Shown: positions 46,202 through 59,370, numbered from the stretch's first letter. The stretch is 64,000 nucleotides of DNA from Amphiura filiformis (GCF_039555335.1 NC_092635.1:51294052-51358051); one strand, 5' to 3'. Numbers and translations: made by a program. The notes: generated by a model not told the origin, from the letters alone.

Positions 46202-48728
46202 CAATTAAACATTAGTTCTTTCAAATATGAAACGCTAAAACACAAATCTAGAACAAACAATCATTATATTTAGAAAGATATAGCAAACTTTCCATGATAG
46301 AGATTGGACCCAAGACAAAGTACACCCAAATTAGGTGACAATTCGGAATTAAGCCATGGCTGGAAAAATGGTGTCAAAATACTCTAGTACACTTGATCGA
46401 TACATAAAGGTGGTTTTTCCCTTTTCGCCAGCCCATTCGGGGCTGGTACCTGTTTCAGGTTTGGGGTCAGTTTACTCAAGAGATTATATTTTAGTGGTAT
46501 TGGAATGATTTTTTTTTTTTTACTTTTGTGGTTAAATTTTTTTTTAAATATTTTAATTCGATTTGTTAGGAAAAGTAAGTATGTTTTGCCGTTTCAACGA
46601 ACGAAAACGAGTGAGTATTACCAAAGTTATGTTTGAACTAATTAATTATGACTTTAAAAGTTTAAAGGCCTAAATGTAACAATAATAGTAAATATATATA
46701 GCATCATATGGTCAGCAGAAGAAAATCTGACATCACCTATGATGTCATATCAGTGTCCTTGACCGGGGGTCCTTACTCCTTGACCACTGAACAGCGTGAT
46801 ATCATGTTGATAACAGATCTATAGAATCAAAATCTTCATCATATCCCGGATCATATCACAGATTCTCAACAATCTGTGATCATATGGACCATATTGATGT
46901 GAAAGTAGTTATCTATCATATCCTGTGTCGTTTTATGGATAAAAATGACTCAAAATGTTATTGATGAAATGGTTGCTATCATAAACATCAGTTTTGTCTT
47001 TTCAACGGGAAAAATCCGATGCAAAATAAAGTTTTTAGGGCCTAGCTATAATATGGGCATAATTTATGCATATAGTATTGAACAATGTACCCCATTTGAC
47101 ATGCACTTATAGATAAATAAATTGTCTTACTTTATTAATTTAATAACTTCTTTATTATAAATAAAATGACACATAACTATTTGATTCATAAAATTACATT
47201 CAACAAAATGATTGAAGAGAAAACACACAAGGCACTAGGCAGACTGTTATAGAATGGAGTATGTAAGATGCCATGTCCATAGCTTCGCAGGAGTTTCCGA
47301 CTAGCAATCAACATGATCAGCACATTCAGAAAAACACAGTTTAAGAGTGAAGATTGTAGTGAGTAACCAGTCCTTTATAAATGTGCTGGCCACTATCTAT
47401 TATAATATAGTAGGCTTAAACTATACATTGCGAATTAATTAAGTTATTTTAAAATAAAATGTACATGTAAGTTAACTCAAACCGGCAGTGTATATATCGA
47501 AAGCAGTGAAATCGGACATTCCTAAGCGAAGATATTGAGTTCGTAAGTTCTGGTATTACAAAATTGGAAATTGAGATATCGTGGGTAAAAAGCTGAAAAG
47601 ACAAAAAAAACCAACGACAACAACAACAACAACAACAACAAAACAAACAGACCAGAACAATTTGGAGTACATGTAATGAATTAAAAGAGTTGACATGAGA
47701 TTAGGAATTAATGTTTTCTGCTGTTTCAGTGTGCATGTTCTCACCGTTGATGGTTTGGTGGACTGTCATGTAGATGTAAGCGTGATCCTAAAAATGCCTT
47801 TCACATTGACCAAAACTAATTACAAGACCTCTTCTACATTGAGGCTGGCTTTCCCTTTTAAAGGGAATTTTATTAGAGGGTTTTCTATTTGTTAAAATTT
47901 AGGGTCAGTGCAGTGTCAGTGAGGGACACTTGCGTAATCTAATTAAAAGCTCGTTAGCAACGGCCGATAAAGCGCATGTCAACTTGCAACAGACTGATGT
48001 CATAAATTCATATACATTTGTTTATAAACGGGCAAAATAGCCAATGGGGTTTCTATAACTACTTTGTTGTTCTCATGGTTTATTATTTCGGCAAGAAACC
48101 TTTTCCATTTAAAAAGAAGTTATTACTGATCATGTTAAGGTTAGCAACTATTTTAAACTGTTGCGATTTGGTAGTTAGCAGCATGTTGCGAGTGGTATAG
48201 TCCCCCGGGGGGGGAGGGGGGGAGGCACTCAACATTGGAAGTGACGGTATGTGCCTGTCAATAGGCCCCTCTTTTGAAGTCGACTATACCCGATGACCCC
48301 CTTTTTTAAAAGTCATACCCGATGATCCCCCTTTTTTTAGTTGCGGCTACCCAATGACCCCCTTTTTTGGTTGCGGCTACCCAATGACCCCTTTTTTTCT
48401 AGATTTTAAAAGAGCATCATCAAAATGCAACAAACAAATGCCGAAACTTTCAAATTTTGCTCCATTTTTTCAAGATTATGCCGAAACTTTCAAAATTTTG
48501 CTCCATTTTTTCAAAAATGTTTCTACCCGATGACCCTTTTTTGAAATCTTATACTCAATGACCCCTTCTTTCAAAATATTATACCCAATGCCCCCCTTTT
48601 TTTATTTTGTTTTTACTCCAATTGACCCCTTTTTTAAAATAGCGCTTTGTTACCGATAGGCCCCTACTTCGCGACACCGGTAGGCACATACGACATACCC
48701 GTCAGTTCTAAAGTTGAGTGCCCCCCGG
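46201..48728. repeat. 2.54-kb tandem duplication, copy 2
   Basis: Near-identical to 43661-46200. Visible differences include CTGCTGCATCAG against CTGCTGTTTCAG, a longer CAA tract (47617-47641), and poly-T/poly-A length changes. No gene. Confidence 0.9.
48202..48728. mobile_element. CCCCGGGG-ended element, intact copy
   Basis: 527 bp with GGTATAGT directly repeated at both sides (48194-48201 and 48729-48736). An 8-bp target duplication suggests a hAT-type or related mover. The interior is a TACCCGATGACCCCC minisatellite; no transposase. Confidence 0.8.
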
Positions 48729-48837
48729 GGTATAGTGAGCTTAATTGGCAAATCATTATAGCAAGTGTGTATAGAAGAATTCAAATATCATAGATTGTGT
48801 TGTAAAGAGGGCCGAAACACTTTTGTAAAATGTACAT

Positions 48838-49240
48838 AGGGCCGAGTAAAAATACATGTTTCTTGTCCTCGCCCTCCTCCTTTTTGAAGATTTTTAAAAT
48901 TTCTTTTTATTTTGTAAACTTTCAGTTATAACTTGTTGAAAAAGATGTTTCTGAAGTTGAAACTCATTTTACGGCTTTGTAAATCCATAATACATCATTT
49001 AAGAAGAGTTTTGTGATCACTAGCATGACTAGAGGGACCTACCTCTCAAAACAATAAAATAAAAAGGGACTCCTCCTTTTTCTCAGATATCAATCTGTAC
49101 GTCGAATACCCAAAATATGGTGCCAAATACAGGTATTTAGCGTCATTTTCCAATAAAAAAAATAGAAAATAAAAAGCCCCTCATTCTCCTAATATTAAAA
49201 AAACCCGACGAGAAACATATTTTTATTTTTACTTGGCCTA
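48838..49240. mobile_element. MITE family C, copy 2
   Basis: Left GGGCCGAGTAAAAATACATG then TTTCTTGTCC; right GACGAGAAACAT and TACTTGGCC. Same arm words as 24769-25146, more diverged. Confidence 0.7.
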
Positions 49241-49803
49241 ACTCATTACAACAATAAATCAAGCAAGTTTTCAAAGTATATGATTTTGAAGATAATAAAA
49301 ATCGATATTTGGCTGCTTTGACCAACAATAGGCCTACCTCGTAAAAGTCCCATTCAGTGATCCCTCCACAAGTGTTAAAATAATATTGTTTATAAATTGC
49401 TTATTGGATAAGTCATTCAAATTGTCATTATTTTGGTATTTATGAAATGAAAGCTGGCAAATCACGAAGAAAACGGCAGTATTGACAAGGTTGCAGCCCC
49501 AAGATCAAATACAAGATGTAGCTAATTATAGGCCTACTGTCTATAATCAATTTCAGATTCCTATATAGGCCCTAAATGCTATATTTAGGCTGAACCACCA
49601 GCAGGCTATGTTAGCACATCTACAATGACAAAGGTATACCAAAATCTGAATTTTGATGATTTTTACGATCGTCCGGATGAGCAAATCACTCTTATTTTAA
49701 GTTCAAGTTTGATGGAAATCGTAAAATATGACTTTAAAGAAACATAATTTTGGAAGCACACACTGCAATTACTCATTATGTTAGAAAATATTTAAACCTT
49801 AAG

Positions 49804-50166
49804 TTAAGGTGGTACTACACCCCTTGATAAATTTGTGACTATTTTCGCATTTTTCTCAAAAAAATAATAAAACACTGGTAACAAAAGTTATGTATATTAT
49901 AGGGGCAAGGCATCCAGTTACTACATTGGAATGTCAGTGACTCAAGACAAGTAGTTATTGATTTATTGATCATATATTTGTTTTCCCTCATTTTTGACTG
50001 TAACTCCACAACTGTTGTCTGTGCTGAAATAAAATTTTCAGTGCAGTTATTGTTGTACAGTCCTTGCCCCTATAATATACATATCTTACTTGTCACCAAT
50101 GCGCTATAATTTAGGAGAAAAATGCAAACATACACAAAATTTACCAGGGGTGTAGTACCACCTTAA
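49804..50166. mobile_element. TTAA family B fold-back MITE, copy 3
   Basis: TTAAGGTGGTACTACACCCC at the left and GGGGTGTAGTACCACCTTAA at the right form a perfect 20-bp inverted end pair; 363 bp. Confidence 0.9.
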
Positions 50167-50256
50167 AGTCATATCTAATACAAATTATTTGAATGATATT
50201 TTTTGGGTTCCAAAAATAATTCGCTATGAAAAATGATCAGCTTTTCACATCAGCCA

Positions 50257-50336
50257 TGGGTGTTACTGTTAGTAAAACGAGCCTCGTTTTTCACGTCGAG
50301 CCTCAGTTTTCGAGACTCGTTTTACTAACACCCCAC
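50257..50336. repeat. Hairpin, GTTAGTAAAACGAG arms
   Basis: GTTAGTAAAACGAG at about 50268 is mirrored by CTCGTTTTACTAAC at about 50316, with an inner GAGCCTC..GAGACTC part. It could fold into a strong stem. From here to about 52190 I see no gene, only AT-rich sequence and the repeat shared with 8280-8460 (51530-51690). Confidence 0.6.
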
Positions 50337-52192
50337 AATCAAACCATGTTTCTGAGAATCATCATCTGGCGAAGATCAAGTTGAACTGAACTAAAAATCA
50401 AGTTCATACGATTCTAAACAAGTGATCGATCGACGATCGATCCGAATAACCAGGCTCGTATAGTCGGGTGGTGCATGGAGCTAAAAAAGGGGAAAGCTTT
50501 CCTTCCAAAAAGGGCTATTTCAATGTTTATCCCGAAGAAGAGGACCTGTTGGTTTTTACCCCCCCCCCAAAAAAATTGATATTTTCCGGATTATATAGGG
50601 GTGCGTCGCACTACGGTTCAGTAAACACATGCCTTATTGCTTTCACTTGTGCACATTGTAATTCTTTATATTTAAAGTAAAGTAAATAGTCAAAGGATCC
50701 ATGACCTTACAAATATGATCATAATAAACTTCACACCCAATTTACAAGTCTTGGCGAAAACCAATCTCTTTTCTAAGGAAGCTAATTTACATAAACAAAC
50801 AGAGCAACTGGTTCTGGGCTACTAGTACTAGACTGAACACAAATGAATGAATCTAAATGGTAAAATCATGGAAGAAAGAGATATGAATTATCTCTTTCTT
50901 TCATAAAATTAAGGCCTACTTTACTCGACTCACTCACTTTGTTGATTTAAAAAAAAAACTTAAAAATTCTCTTAGAAAATTTTTAAGTACAAGGACAAGG
51001 TATGACATAATTATTCTCACTAGAAAAGATGAGGAGAGAGTTTGATGCTTTACAAAATATAGGCAACACACATGACATAAAAGACCAACTCAAGTACCTC
51101 TTCAAGTGGCAATAAAAAAGAATGATGAATGGGTAATAGCAGGAAAGTTTCAACTTTCCTGGTGATAGTTTATGCGGTGAACTCTCTATTCTCATCTTCT
51201 CTGGTAGTAATGTACTAGTAGTAACATGAACATATAAGGCGAGTAGGAACCACCACATTTTGGAAAAGTAGACCTATTTTGTCTGAAAATCTGCCCTATC
51301 TTCAAGTTTGAGACATCTGTCAACTTGTAGAAAAGTGTCATAACCAACTCCAGCTCCCTGGAACTGACTGTTTTGATAGTTGGTAAATCAGTGGCGTAGA
51401 TTTCTTTTTGACATTGGGGGATGGGGTTGGAAAAAAACTTCTTGCAGTATAGTGAATTCAGCATCTTTTAGTGACATATTAATAAGTTTATTGTACAAAT
51501 GGAAACATTTTACCATTTTGAAACTAAACTGTTGAAATATGGTGCAAAAATGGAATAAATTCGGGCTAAAATGGCTAAATATGAGGTCAGAAAGTAAAGT
51601 TATAGAAACCCACATACAGGCGTCAACATTGGGGGGGGTGATTGTATGGACCATCCCCCTCCCCTGGCAAAATATTGGGGGATTTACCCCCATCCCCCGG
51701 GATCTACGCCTATGTTGGTAATATGAAACTTCAATCAGAAATCACAATGCTCTCTCAACACCCGGTCTCAACATAGCTCAGAAATGTTGTGAAGAGACAA
51801 ACTCATTGAATAAACGTTAAGGCAATAATATTAAACATCATGGAAGCAAAATGAGAGCAAGTTATTAGTATTTTAATACTTAAAAGTAACAAAATAAAGA
51901 ATAAACTGTTCTGACATAGGCCTACCTGTAGAGGTGGTGTCTTCGATGTGATGTCGACAACAAGGTGTACCGCACTGCACAATTGTCAGTAGGCCTACTG
52001 AGCAGCAGGAAATTGCACGGCAACACAGTCTGATTCTTCACAGTGTCAGCTGAATTCTGGCGAGGTACTGGGCGAACTGAGGTACTTGAGATGTGGTGGA
52101 CGGATTAGGTCATCAACTACACGGTCGTTATCCATCATGTTCTTCTGGCAGCGATGGTCATGATCATGATGATGGTGCATGGTGAGTATTGG

Positions 52193-52597
52193 GCCAAGCA
52201 AAATAAAAAAACATGTTTCACGTCCTTGTTTTGCCACAACAAAAAAATAATGAAGAGGGGCTTTTTTATTTTCTAATTTTTATTGCAAAATCGGTGTAAT
52301 TAGGCCCTACCCATACTTTCCATTCTGGATACAATAATGCCTGGAATTAAAGGAGGATGCCTTTTTATTTTGTTGTTCTGAGAGGTAGGCCCCCGGCCTC
52401 TATGTTCACAAAACCTTCCAAAAGTATGTCTTGTATATAATTAATAACAAGGCTATAGAACGCATCTCAACTTCCTAGATATATTTTTTGAAAAGTTATA
52501 ACTGAATTTCAAGAAATAAAATATAATTGACATGATTGAAGAAACCTCAAAAAAGGAAGCAGGAGGACGTGGTATATTAGTTTTTATTTGGCCTTAG
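52193..52597. mobile_element. MITE family C, copy 3
   Basis: Left GCAAAATAAAAAAACATGTT then TCACGTCC; the right end GGAGGACGTGGTATATTAGT and TATTTGGCC is partly decayed. Inner words (GCAAAATCGGTGTAA, ACAATAATGCCTGGAA, TTGTTGTTCTGAGAG) match 24769-25146 closely. Confidence 0.8.
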
Positions 52598-53124
52598 CGA
52601 GAAATTGATAGGGCCTACATACATGTAGTACTGTCTAGTGTCTACATAATACGCTGGCGAAGTGACGTAATAAATTGGATTAACTACCATAGCAATCACA
52701 CTGCAATAGGTTAAAACAATTTTAAATATATTGCGCTGCACTATACCAGAGACTATACCACCGGGTTGCACTCATGACCTGTGTATGTCTGCAATCATAA
52801 ATTGAATACAATACCGGTCTTTTCAAAGATATTAATCCAACGCACTGAATGGTCTATTGTTCTATTGTGTCCGATTTGAGCGCTGACATATTGAAAAATG
52901 TTGCCAATCAATATTCATGAGAGTGTACATTCAACGTCCAATTTTCGAAATTGGGTGACTTGTGCTTGGCAGGTGTAAAATACATCTGACTGGGCGTTTT
53001 AAATACGTAACGCATAAAGGCATTGACATCATCGAATGGCTGCCTTTAGTGCTGTTAGTGTTGGGCCTATGTGGGGGGGGGGGGCTGTGTTTAGTTTATA
53101 ATAATTATTATAAGACCTACATTT

Positions 53125-53400
53125 ATTTGTCATTCCTTTCTTTTCCTTTCTCTGTACTTATTCTTTCCTTGCTAAAGTATCACTCCCTCTTCTTATCACC
53201 CTTACCTTCTCCATCACCTCTTACTTTTTGTCCCCTCTCATTCCTATCATTTTCCTTACCTTTCTATTTATTTACATCTATTTATTTATTTCTCTTCATT
53301 TCTTCCTCTTTCTCACTTCCTCCAGTCACCCTCTCATTCTTCATATCCCCTAGTAACTCCCTCATCCCCTCCCAAGACCTCTCACAGAAGAGCTGCCCCC
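53125..53400. repeat. Pyrimidine-rich low-complexity tract
   Basis: Long run of TTCC, CTTTC and CTTC words on the + strand. The open frame crossing it (52962-53447) is leucine/serine/phenylalanine-rich because of this composition and is not taken as a gene. Confidence 0.6.
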
Positions 53401-54221
53401 TTCAGTACGCCACTGATTATGACATTCTCCTTCTTAAAATAAAATAAAATGTCAATTTGTGAAACAACTTTTATATAGGCCTATACCGGTATACTTATTA
53501 TATGTTACATGTATACGTAGCTATTACCATTATACAGTACTATAGACATGCAGACATGGCAGCCTCGATGTGTAATCATTCAGCAAGCGCATTCAATTTA
53601 TTTAAATGAACCACCTAAATTCAGTCGATTGACAACGATGTGTGCCTTTTGTGCTTACGGCTACTCAATCACACCCTTGGGTTTATGGTAACAATAGGTA
53701 CTTTTCGTTCCAATAGGCGCTTTCACGCGACTTTCGTTTGATCACTTATTGACAGTAGCCTGCTAGGTAAAGCGTTAATACACTGTCGGGCCAGCTTACC
53801 GATTTAAAGGCGGAAGCTCTTTGTCCCAAACAAAAGGTACCTTTCGATGAATAGCTTGTCAGATTTCAAATCGGCACAAGTGAACAATGCGTTACATAAT
53901 CTATTGCTTCTCCATCTTTAATAGCTCCATGTATTAATCTAACAGGTGCGAGTGATCAACATGATATGGTTCAATGCAGAGTGTGAACGTACCAGTGAAG
54001 CGCGGTATATTCAAAAATTGTTTTCACCTTTTATTGCTATGGTAGTTAATCGGATTATTACATAACTTCGCCAGCGTTTTTCTTTACCCAATTGGTGCGC
54101 ACTTTTGCAGTTTGCACTCCATTTTGAAAGTTGTGGTGCAATTTCATCTGATGCGGAGCAATTTGAAGGGAAGTCTCAGAACAATCAAAATAAATTTACA
54201 ATTGTGAAGGAGTCAAATAGG
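53401..54221. other. No gene seen
   Basis: Mixed sequence without visible repeats of this window or any recognisable protein. Confidence 0.3.
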
Positions 54222-54883
54222 GAAAGGGGTATGAACGTTTAGACAGTATTTATTGTGGGACATTAGAGCACATCAGACATATCGAATTGCATTCTGAATA
54301 TGAAGAATGTCCTTCTGATATCAAATAATTTTGATTTTTGAAATTCGCAATGTAATACACATTTTATGGCAAATGATTAAAATTGATATTTTTGATATTT
54401 AACAGTACTCGAAGTAAACTTTATAAATCTGATGATATGTACTTTAAGTGTATGTAGGTGGGATGAAAAGCCGACGATCAATTGAAAATTTTGACCTTTC
54501 GTATTGAAGATATGGATTTTTTTCCCAAAACACCAAAGAAATTAGGTTTTTTGGGGAAAAAAAAAGCCATATCTTCAATATGAAAGGTCAAAATTTTCAA
54601 TCCATCGTCGGCTTTTCCTCCCAGCTACACTTTAAGAATATATCATTAGATTTATAAAATTTACTTCGAGGACTGTTATACATCAAAAATGTGGAAAATA
54701 TCAAATTTTAATAATTTGTCATAAAATTTGTATTATATCGTGAATTTCAAAAAATTAAAATTATTTGATATCAGAAAGACATTCTCCGTATTTAGAATGC
54801 ATTATTCGATATGTCTGATATGCTCTCATGTCCCACAAAAAATACTGTCGAAACACTCAAAACGCTCATTCCAGATCCCTTAA
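54222..54883. mobile_element. TTAA family A, copy 5
   Basis: Left end GGGGTATGAACGTTTAGACA, right end CGCTCATTCCAGATCCCTTA. Near-complete palindrome with the loop around 54540. A family B element begins 60 bp further on. Confidence 0.85.
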
Positions 54884-54942
54884 ACATAGGCTTAAATATA
54901 AGGAAAGCCTATGGAATTTAACACGGCCTGTAAAGTATTTTG

Positions 54943-55301
54943 TTAAGGGGGTACTACACCCCTAGCCAATTTTATGCCTATTTTCGCATTTTTCTCAAAA
55001 ATTATAGCGTATTTGTGACAAGTAAGATATGTATATTATAGGGGCAATGACTACAACTACTGCACTGAAAATTTCAGCAACTCAAGGCAAGTAGTTTTAA
55101 TTTATTGATCAAATACTGGTTTTCCTCATTTTTGACTGTAACTCCACAACTGTTGTCTGTGCCGAAATAAAATTTCCAGTGCAGTAGTTGTAGTCCTTGC
55201 CCCTATAATATACATATCTTACTTGTTACCAATACGTTATAATTTTTGAGAAAAATGCAAAAATAGGCACAAAATTGGGCAGGGGTGTAGTACCCCCTTA
55301 A
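54943..55301. mobile_element. TTAA family B fold-back MITE, copy 4
   Basis: TTAAGGGGGTACTACACCCC and GGGGTGTAGTACCCCCTTAA are perfect inverted ends. Closest in sequence to the copy in the gene A intron (16861-17218). Confidence 0.9.
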
Positions 55302-55473
55302 GTCTTTTTGAAAAGTCTCTTTAGGCCTACTCTCTCGTAAAATTTGTCCGGCGAAGGGTACTTGAATTATTTTTCATAAGTTCGACTGGGACCGACCAGA
55401 GCGGCTCGAGTTTCCGAACCTTACTCATAGTTTCCAAGGGTAATTTTCAAAAAAAAATCACAGGGACCCATAT

Positions 55474-55941
55474 TTAAAGCCATATTATAACATTTGCTGA
55501 GGAAGACGCCTTCACTGAATTTTTAAAATTCCTTTTTTTACACAATTAAATTGTACTTTATTAAATCAATATACCCTGCAAAAATCAAGACTCAAGGTGC
55601 TGTAGTTTTGTCAAAATCCGAGATTTTGAATAAAACGCCGGCGGCGCTTTATTATTACGATGGAATTATTAGTCGAACGCATACACGATGTTATAACACA
55701 CAGTACGTACACGGCGTGCAGGACGGTGATATACACAACAAAGGGTCGTACGTACCACAACATGACCGAACGAGTGGTACGTATTGGCGACATGTGCGCT
55801 GGTAGTAAATTCCAATTTTCTTTGCTTTGCCGTAGTTGTTCGGCTCAAAAATAAAAGGGATATATCTGACAGTAAAAGCTAACATTTATGGCAAAGAAAT
55901 GCTAATCTATTTTGTTTGAAAATGTTATAATATGGCTTTAA
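55474..55941. mobile_element. TTAA-flanked MITE, AGCCATATTATAACATTT ends
   Basis: TTAAAGCCATATTATAACAT at the left and ATGTTATAATATGGCTTTAA at the right, 468 bp. The interior (55640-55800) has a GTACG-rich stretch with short open frames in both directions; none is recognisable. Confidence 0.8.
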
Positions 55942-56682
55942 GGAATAAGGATTATACATGTAAGTATACCGTCAGGGTTCAATTGCCGGTAGTGGCAGGA
56001 TAGAATTTTTTTTCTTTTCCTATTCATTTTTAACTCAAAACTCTATACTTCCATTTGAAAATGTACATATTGCACTGGAAAATATATTTTGTTTCCTTTT
56101 TTTTGGAATCTGTACAGCATGGGTGTGAAAAAGAGCCAAAAATGCAGTTTGGAAAACCCAATTCTACGTTCTATTTCCGGGTCTATGGTTCAACGTAGGC
56201 CTACGGGCAGTACAGCATGTTGTCATCACTGTGTGTTTTGCTTTCGATATTCGCTATTATATTCTATCAAGAATGATAAGAGAAACATGAAAAACATAAG
56301 ATCATGCCACTCCTTCAAAACTGGTAGTGGGGAGTGGTTTGTTACTAATCATGCTTATAGAGAGATTGCGATTTCCAAACGTAGGTATCGGAACGATGAT
56401 CTATTCAAAACCACTCTCTATCCTGTATGGAAGCGAGGTCACGTATTAAGCCAGTTTTCAGTAAAGATTTTCCACGTGCGAAATAAACGTCGTTGAAAAT
56501 GCACAAAATTTGTCCATTTCACAATATGTTAAAGACAGTCAATGATCATTAACATACGAAGGAAAGTTTAATTACTATTATGGTCCTTTTTGTTTGTAAC
56601 AAATCGTTATAATAAAGGTACAGCGATGTGTTGAAAATCGACTAAATTTATACGCGATGTCCATACGCAGAGATTTCCCATT
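55942..56682. other. No convincing gene; repeat-like words
   Basis: An open frame of 135 codons spans 56089-56496, but it has no recognisable motif. It contains AGAGATTGCGATTTCCAAACG, the inverted form of a word in the repeat at 2890-2935 and 57215-57235, so it is more likely repeat-derived. Confidence 0.35.
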
Positions 56683-57240
56683 GAAATATGTGTCATACTT
56701 TGCTTTAAAAAAAATGACATTGTGATTTCCCATTTTGGATTCCAACGTAGTATAAAACGCAGATGCTACGTTGAAATATGCTGATTTTACCTCATGTCGA
56801 AGTTCATGCAACGCGCCCAGGACGAAAAAGTCTCATTTTTGAAAGTAAAGTCATGATATATGGATGTAGTGATCTTTAATCTACCAAAATATATGTTTTT
56901 GGGCAACTATAATATTTGGGGAGCACACAAATTCAATTAAGTTTAAGCAGCATGTTAAGTCAAAATTTTAGTCAAAATCAAAAGCGGGCTGTTTGAATTA
57001 GGCAGAGTCTCAGTAGCCTGCTCTTATACTGTTAATTTTTCAATCACTATGCCCTCTATCGACCTAGATTAGATTAGATCAGATTTATAGTATTTATTCC
57101 AGCCGACTTGTTCTCCTTCATGACGGATGAGCTCAATCCAGTTTGGAACTGAGACTACCAATATTTAACACCGTAAAAACGTACGTGAAAGCGTACGTTC
57201 CACGTGCTGCGTTTGGAACATCGCAATATCTCTAATATCA
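56683..57240. repeat. Dispersed repeat related to 1-130 and 2850-2930
   Basis: Left part matches 1-130; the right part (57173-57235) has GTAAAAACGTACGTG and CGTTTGGAACATCGCAATA, as at 2870-2925. The two ends may bound one element type, with the copy at the start of the window enlarged by insertions. Confidence 0.45.
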
Positions 57241-58008
57241 GTTTATATGGACATGCACGAACGGGAATAAGGCACATCATGTTGTTTGCCAGACCAGAAT
57301 GCAATTCTGTCGTCCTAAAAACACAAACACAATGAATTTGGCTGAATCTAATTAGGTATAGTAAGTCGAGACATATACATATTTACAAAAAGCGAAAAAA
57401 AAGTTTGAGAAAATTGCCATAACTCATTTTAAAATATGATACATTGAGGGTTTAATAAAATGATTGACTTTTTGGTACAAAAAATTATAAGCAGGTAGCA
57501 ATACTACCAAATCTGAATCGACATGATCGATAAGTTTTAATTTTAGTCTACATTTGGGTTTGGGTAAAGAACTGTAAGCCTACAGAACTACTTTTACTTT
57601 CTTCTATAACTAAAACTGCATATCAGTGATATTGTTCATATCTTAGTTTCGTGGTTTCGCTTAAAACCTTCCAAACTAGTTTAATTGTATTGTCTTGCTG
57701 TATTATACTGTTTACATTCTCTGCATAATGAGCCATGTTTATGCATCTTCAAAGTTTATAAATGTCGTTGAATGTATTTAAATTATATTTGATATTATCT
57801 TTGAATTACCGTATTATCTTATTATTATTAGATTGATTGATGGATTGATTGATTGATCTTAGGCTATAAATGTCATTCAAATTATTTACAAATCATCATT
57901 AATCAAAACGGTTTTTATAATCATTATACTTATAGGAAAATTTGGAAAAATGTTGATTCTGTACTAGCATTGTGTTTGCTTAACATGCTTAAAAGCTCTT
58001 AAAGATTA

Positions 58009-58221
58009 AGCACCGCCAGAGCAGTTCTTGTGAGGATGAACCAAACCTGCCTGTTATCAAATTAATCAATAACAGGGCTCTGAATTTGACAAGTGCTAAT
58101 TGATGCAAAAAGATTAAAACATAAATTAGCACCTGTCAAATTCAGAGATAACCTTATTACTGATTAATTTGATAACCAGGCAGGTTTTGTTCACCCCAGA
58201 AGAACTGCTCTTGTGGTGCTG
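58009..58221. mobile_element. Compact fold-back element (hairpin of about 95-bp arms)
   Basis: GCACCGCCAGAGCAGTTCTT, GAACCAAACCTGCCTG, TATCAAATTAATCA, TCTGAATTTGACA and GCTAATT follow in the left arm and are mirrored in the right arm, leaving a loop of only about 20 bases near 58115. Transcribed from either strand it would make a long double-stranded hairpin. Confidence 0.8.
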
Positions 58222-58886
58222 TAAGGGATTTTTCAGTTTGGATCCTGTTAAACAGAAATAGACAAATTCAGATCATAAAATCAACCCATAAAAAGATGCG
58301 TCTACTTATTTTATACAGGAATAGTTTGGTGAGTATAATAAAATCTGAATTTACTAACCAGCAAATACAAAACGTTTTGGACATCATTCGCAAAAGGTGT
58401 GAAAAGGTTTTCAGAAAACGTTTAAATGTCGGGTCGGCTACTCTTTAGTAAACTACGCAAAAAAAGTTTCTTTATGGTTAGGAAATTTACCCACTGTTAA
58501 AATCTAGCAACTACTTTTGTACGTTTGCTAAATAATCGCATGCGGGTGATTTTCCTGCGTATTTTGACACCTCAATCACTACCCTACGACACTCATGAGA
58601 AAAGATATGAATGTTTAAGTAACATAAGGTCGAAAATTTAAATTGCAAAGAAGCCTATTCAATGGTTTTAGAGCTGATTCACTGATCGAAGACGGTTTCA
58701 TTATTCCCGCCTTTTCAATTTGAATTTAAAGCATTTTCCTTGATGCATGTTGGATAATCCTTTGCTTATTGTGCAGATGAATGATCAAAAACAAAGGTGA
58801 GTGGGTACTAAGATATTTACGTTTTGAGGTTTGGAAAGGGATTCAAAACAGGTCATGATTACAGCAGTTTGGAAAATACTGTATGT

Positions 58887-59123
58887 TCAATATCTTCCCA
58901 AGCCAGAAGCCCTGATCTTAACCCCTTGGAGAACCTTTGGGATCAGCTTAAGAGACGAGTCAAAAAGAAGATAAAGGCAGATACAACTCTGGTGGGATTG
59001 CGTCGCATCGTTATCAATGAGTGGAACGTGATTGAGCAAGGTAACATTCGACGCCTCATTAGAAGCATGAGACGCCGCGTGGCTGCTGTAAGGGAAACCA
59101 ACGCTGGACACACAAAGTACTGA
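58887..59123 (+). pseudogene. Tc1-like transposase, C-terminal fragment
   Basis: Encodes about 79 residues. It includes RSPDLNPLENLWDQLKRRV, the diagnostic block around the third catalytic acidic residue of Tc1 transposases (the E of NPLENLW, codon 58929-58931). A LRRIVINEWNVI..IRRLIRSMRRRVAAV tail follows to a stop at 59123. The first two catalytic aspartates and the DNA-binding part are absent, so it is inactive. The parent element is non-autonomous. Confidence 0.88.
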
Positions 59124-59370
59124 AAGAAAAGAGATTAATCTCAAGTGAAGTTGGAAGCCGCTGCAGTATGATGCCTGAAATGTGCTCAGCAAGTAAACAA
59201 AAAATGTTATCTGCATGTTTTTTTTGTGTGTGTTCTTTTATGCTGAAAACTTGAATAGGCCTTTTAGGCAATTTTTATTTTTCGACCTCGTGTTACTTAA
59301 ACATTCATATCTTTTCTCAGGAGTATCGTAGGGTAGTGATTGGGGTGTCAAAATGCACAAGACAATCACC

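Noticed and set aside
44905-47744. Paired small open frames with poly-Cys/Val stretches
   Set aside because: They are translations of the antisense of a CAA/TTG microsatellite repeated in both copies of the tandem duplication.
52962-53447. 161-codon open frame
   Set aside because: It runs through a pyrimidine-rich low-complexity tract and its Leu/Ser/Phe-rich product reflects composition only.
56089-56496. 135-codon open frame
   Set aside because: No motif is recognisable, and it contains an inverted word of a dispersed repeat seen elsewhere in the window.
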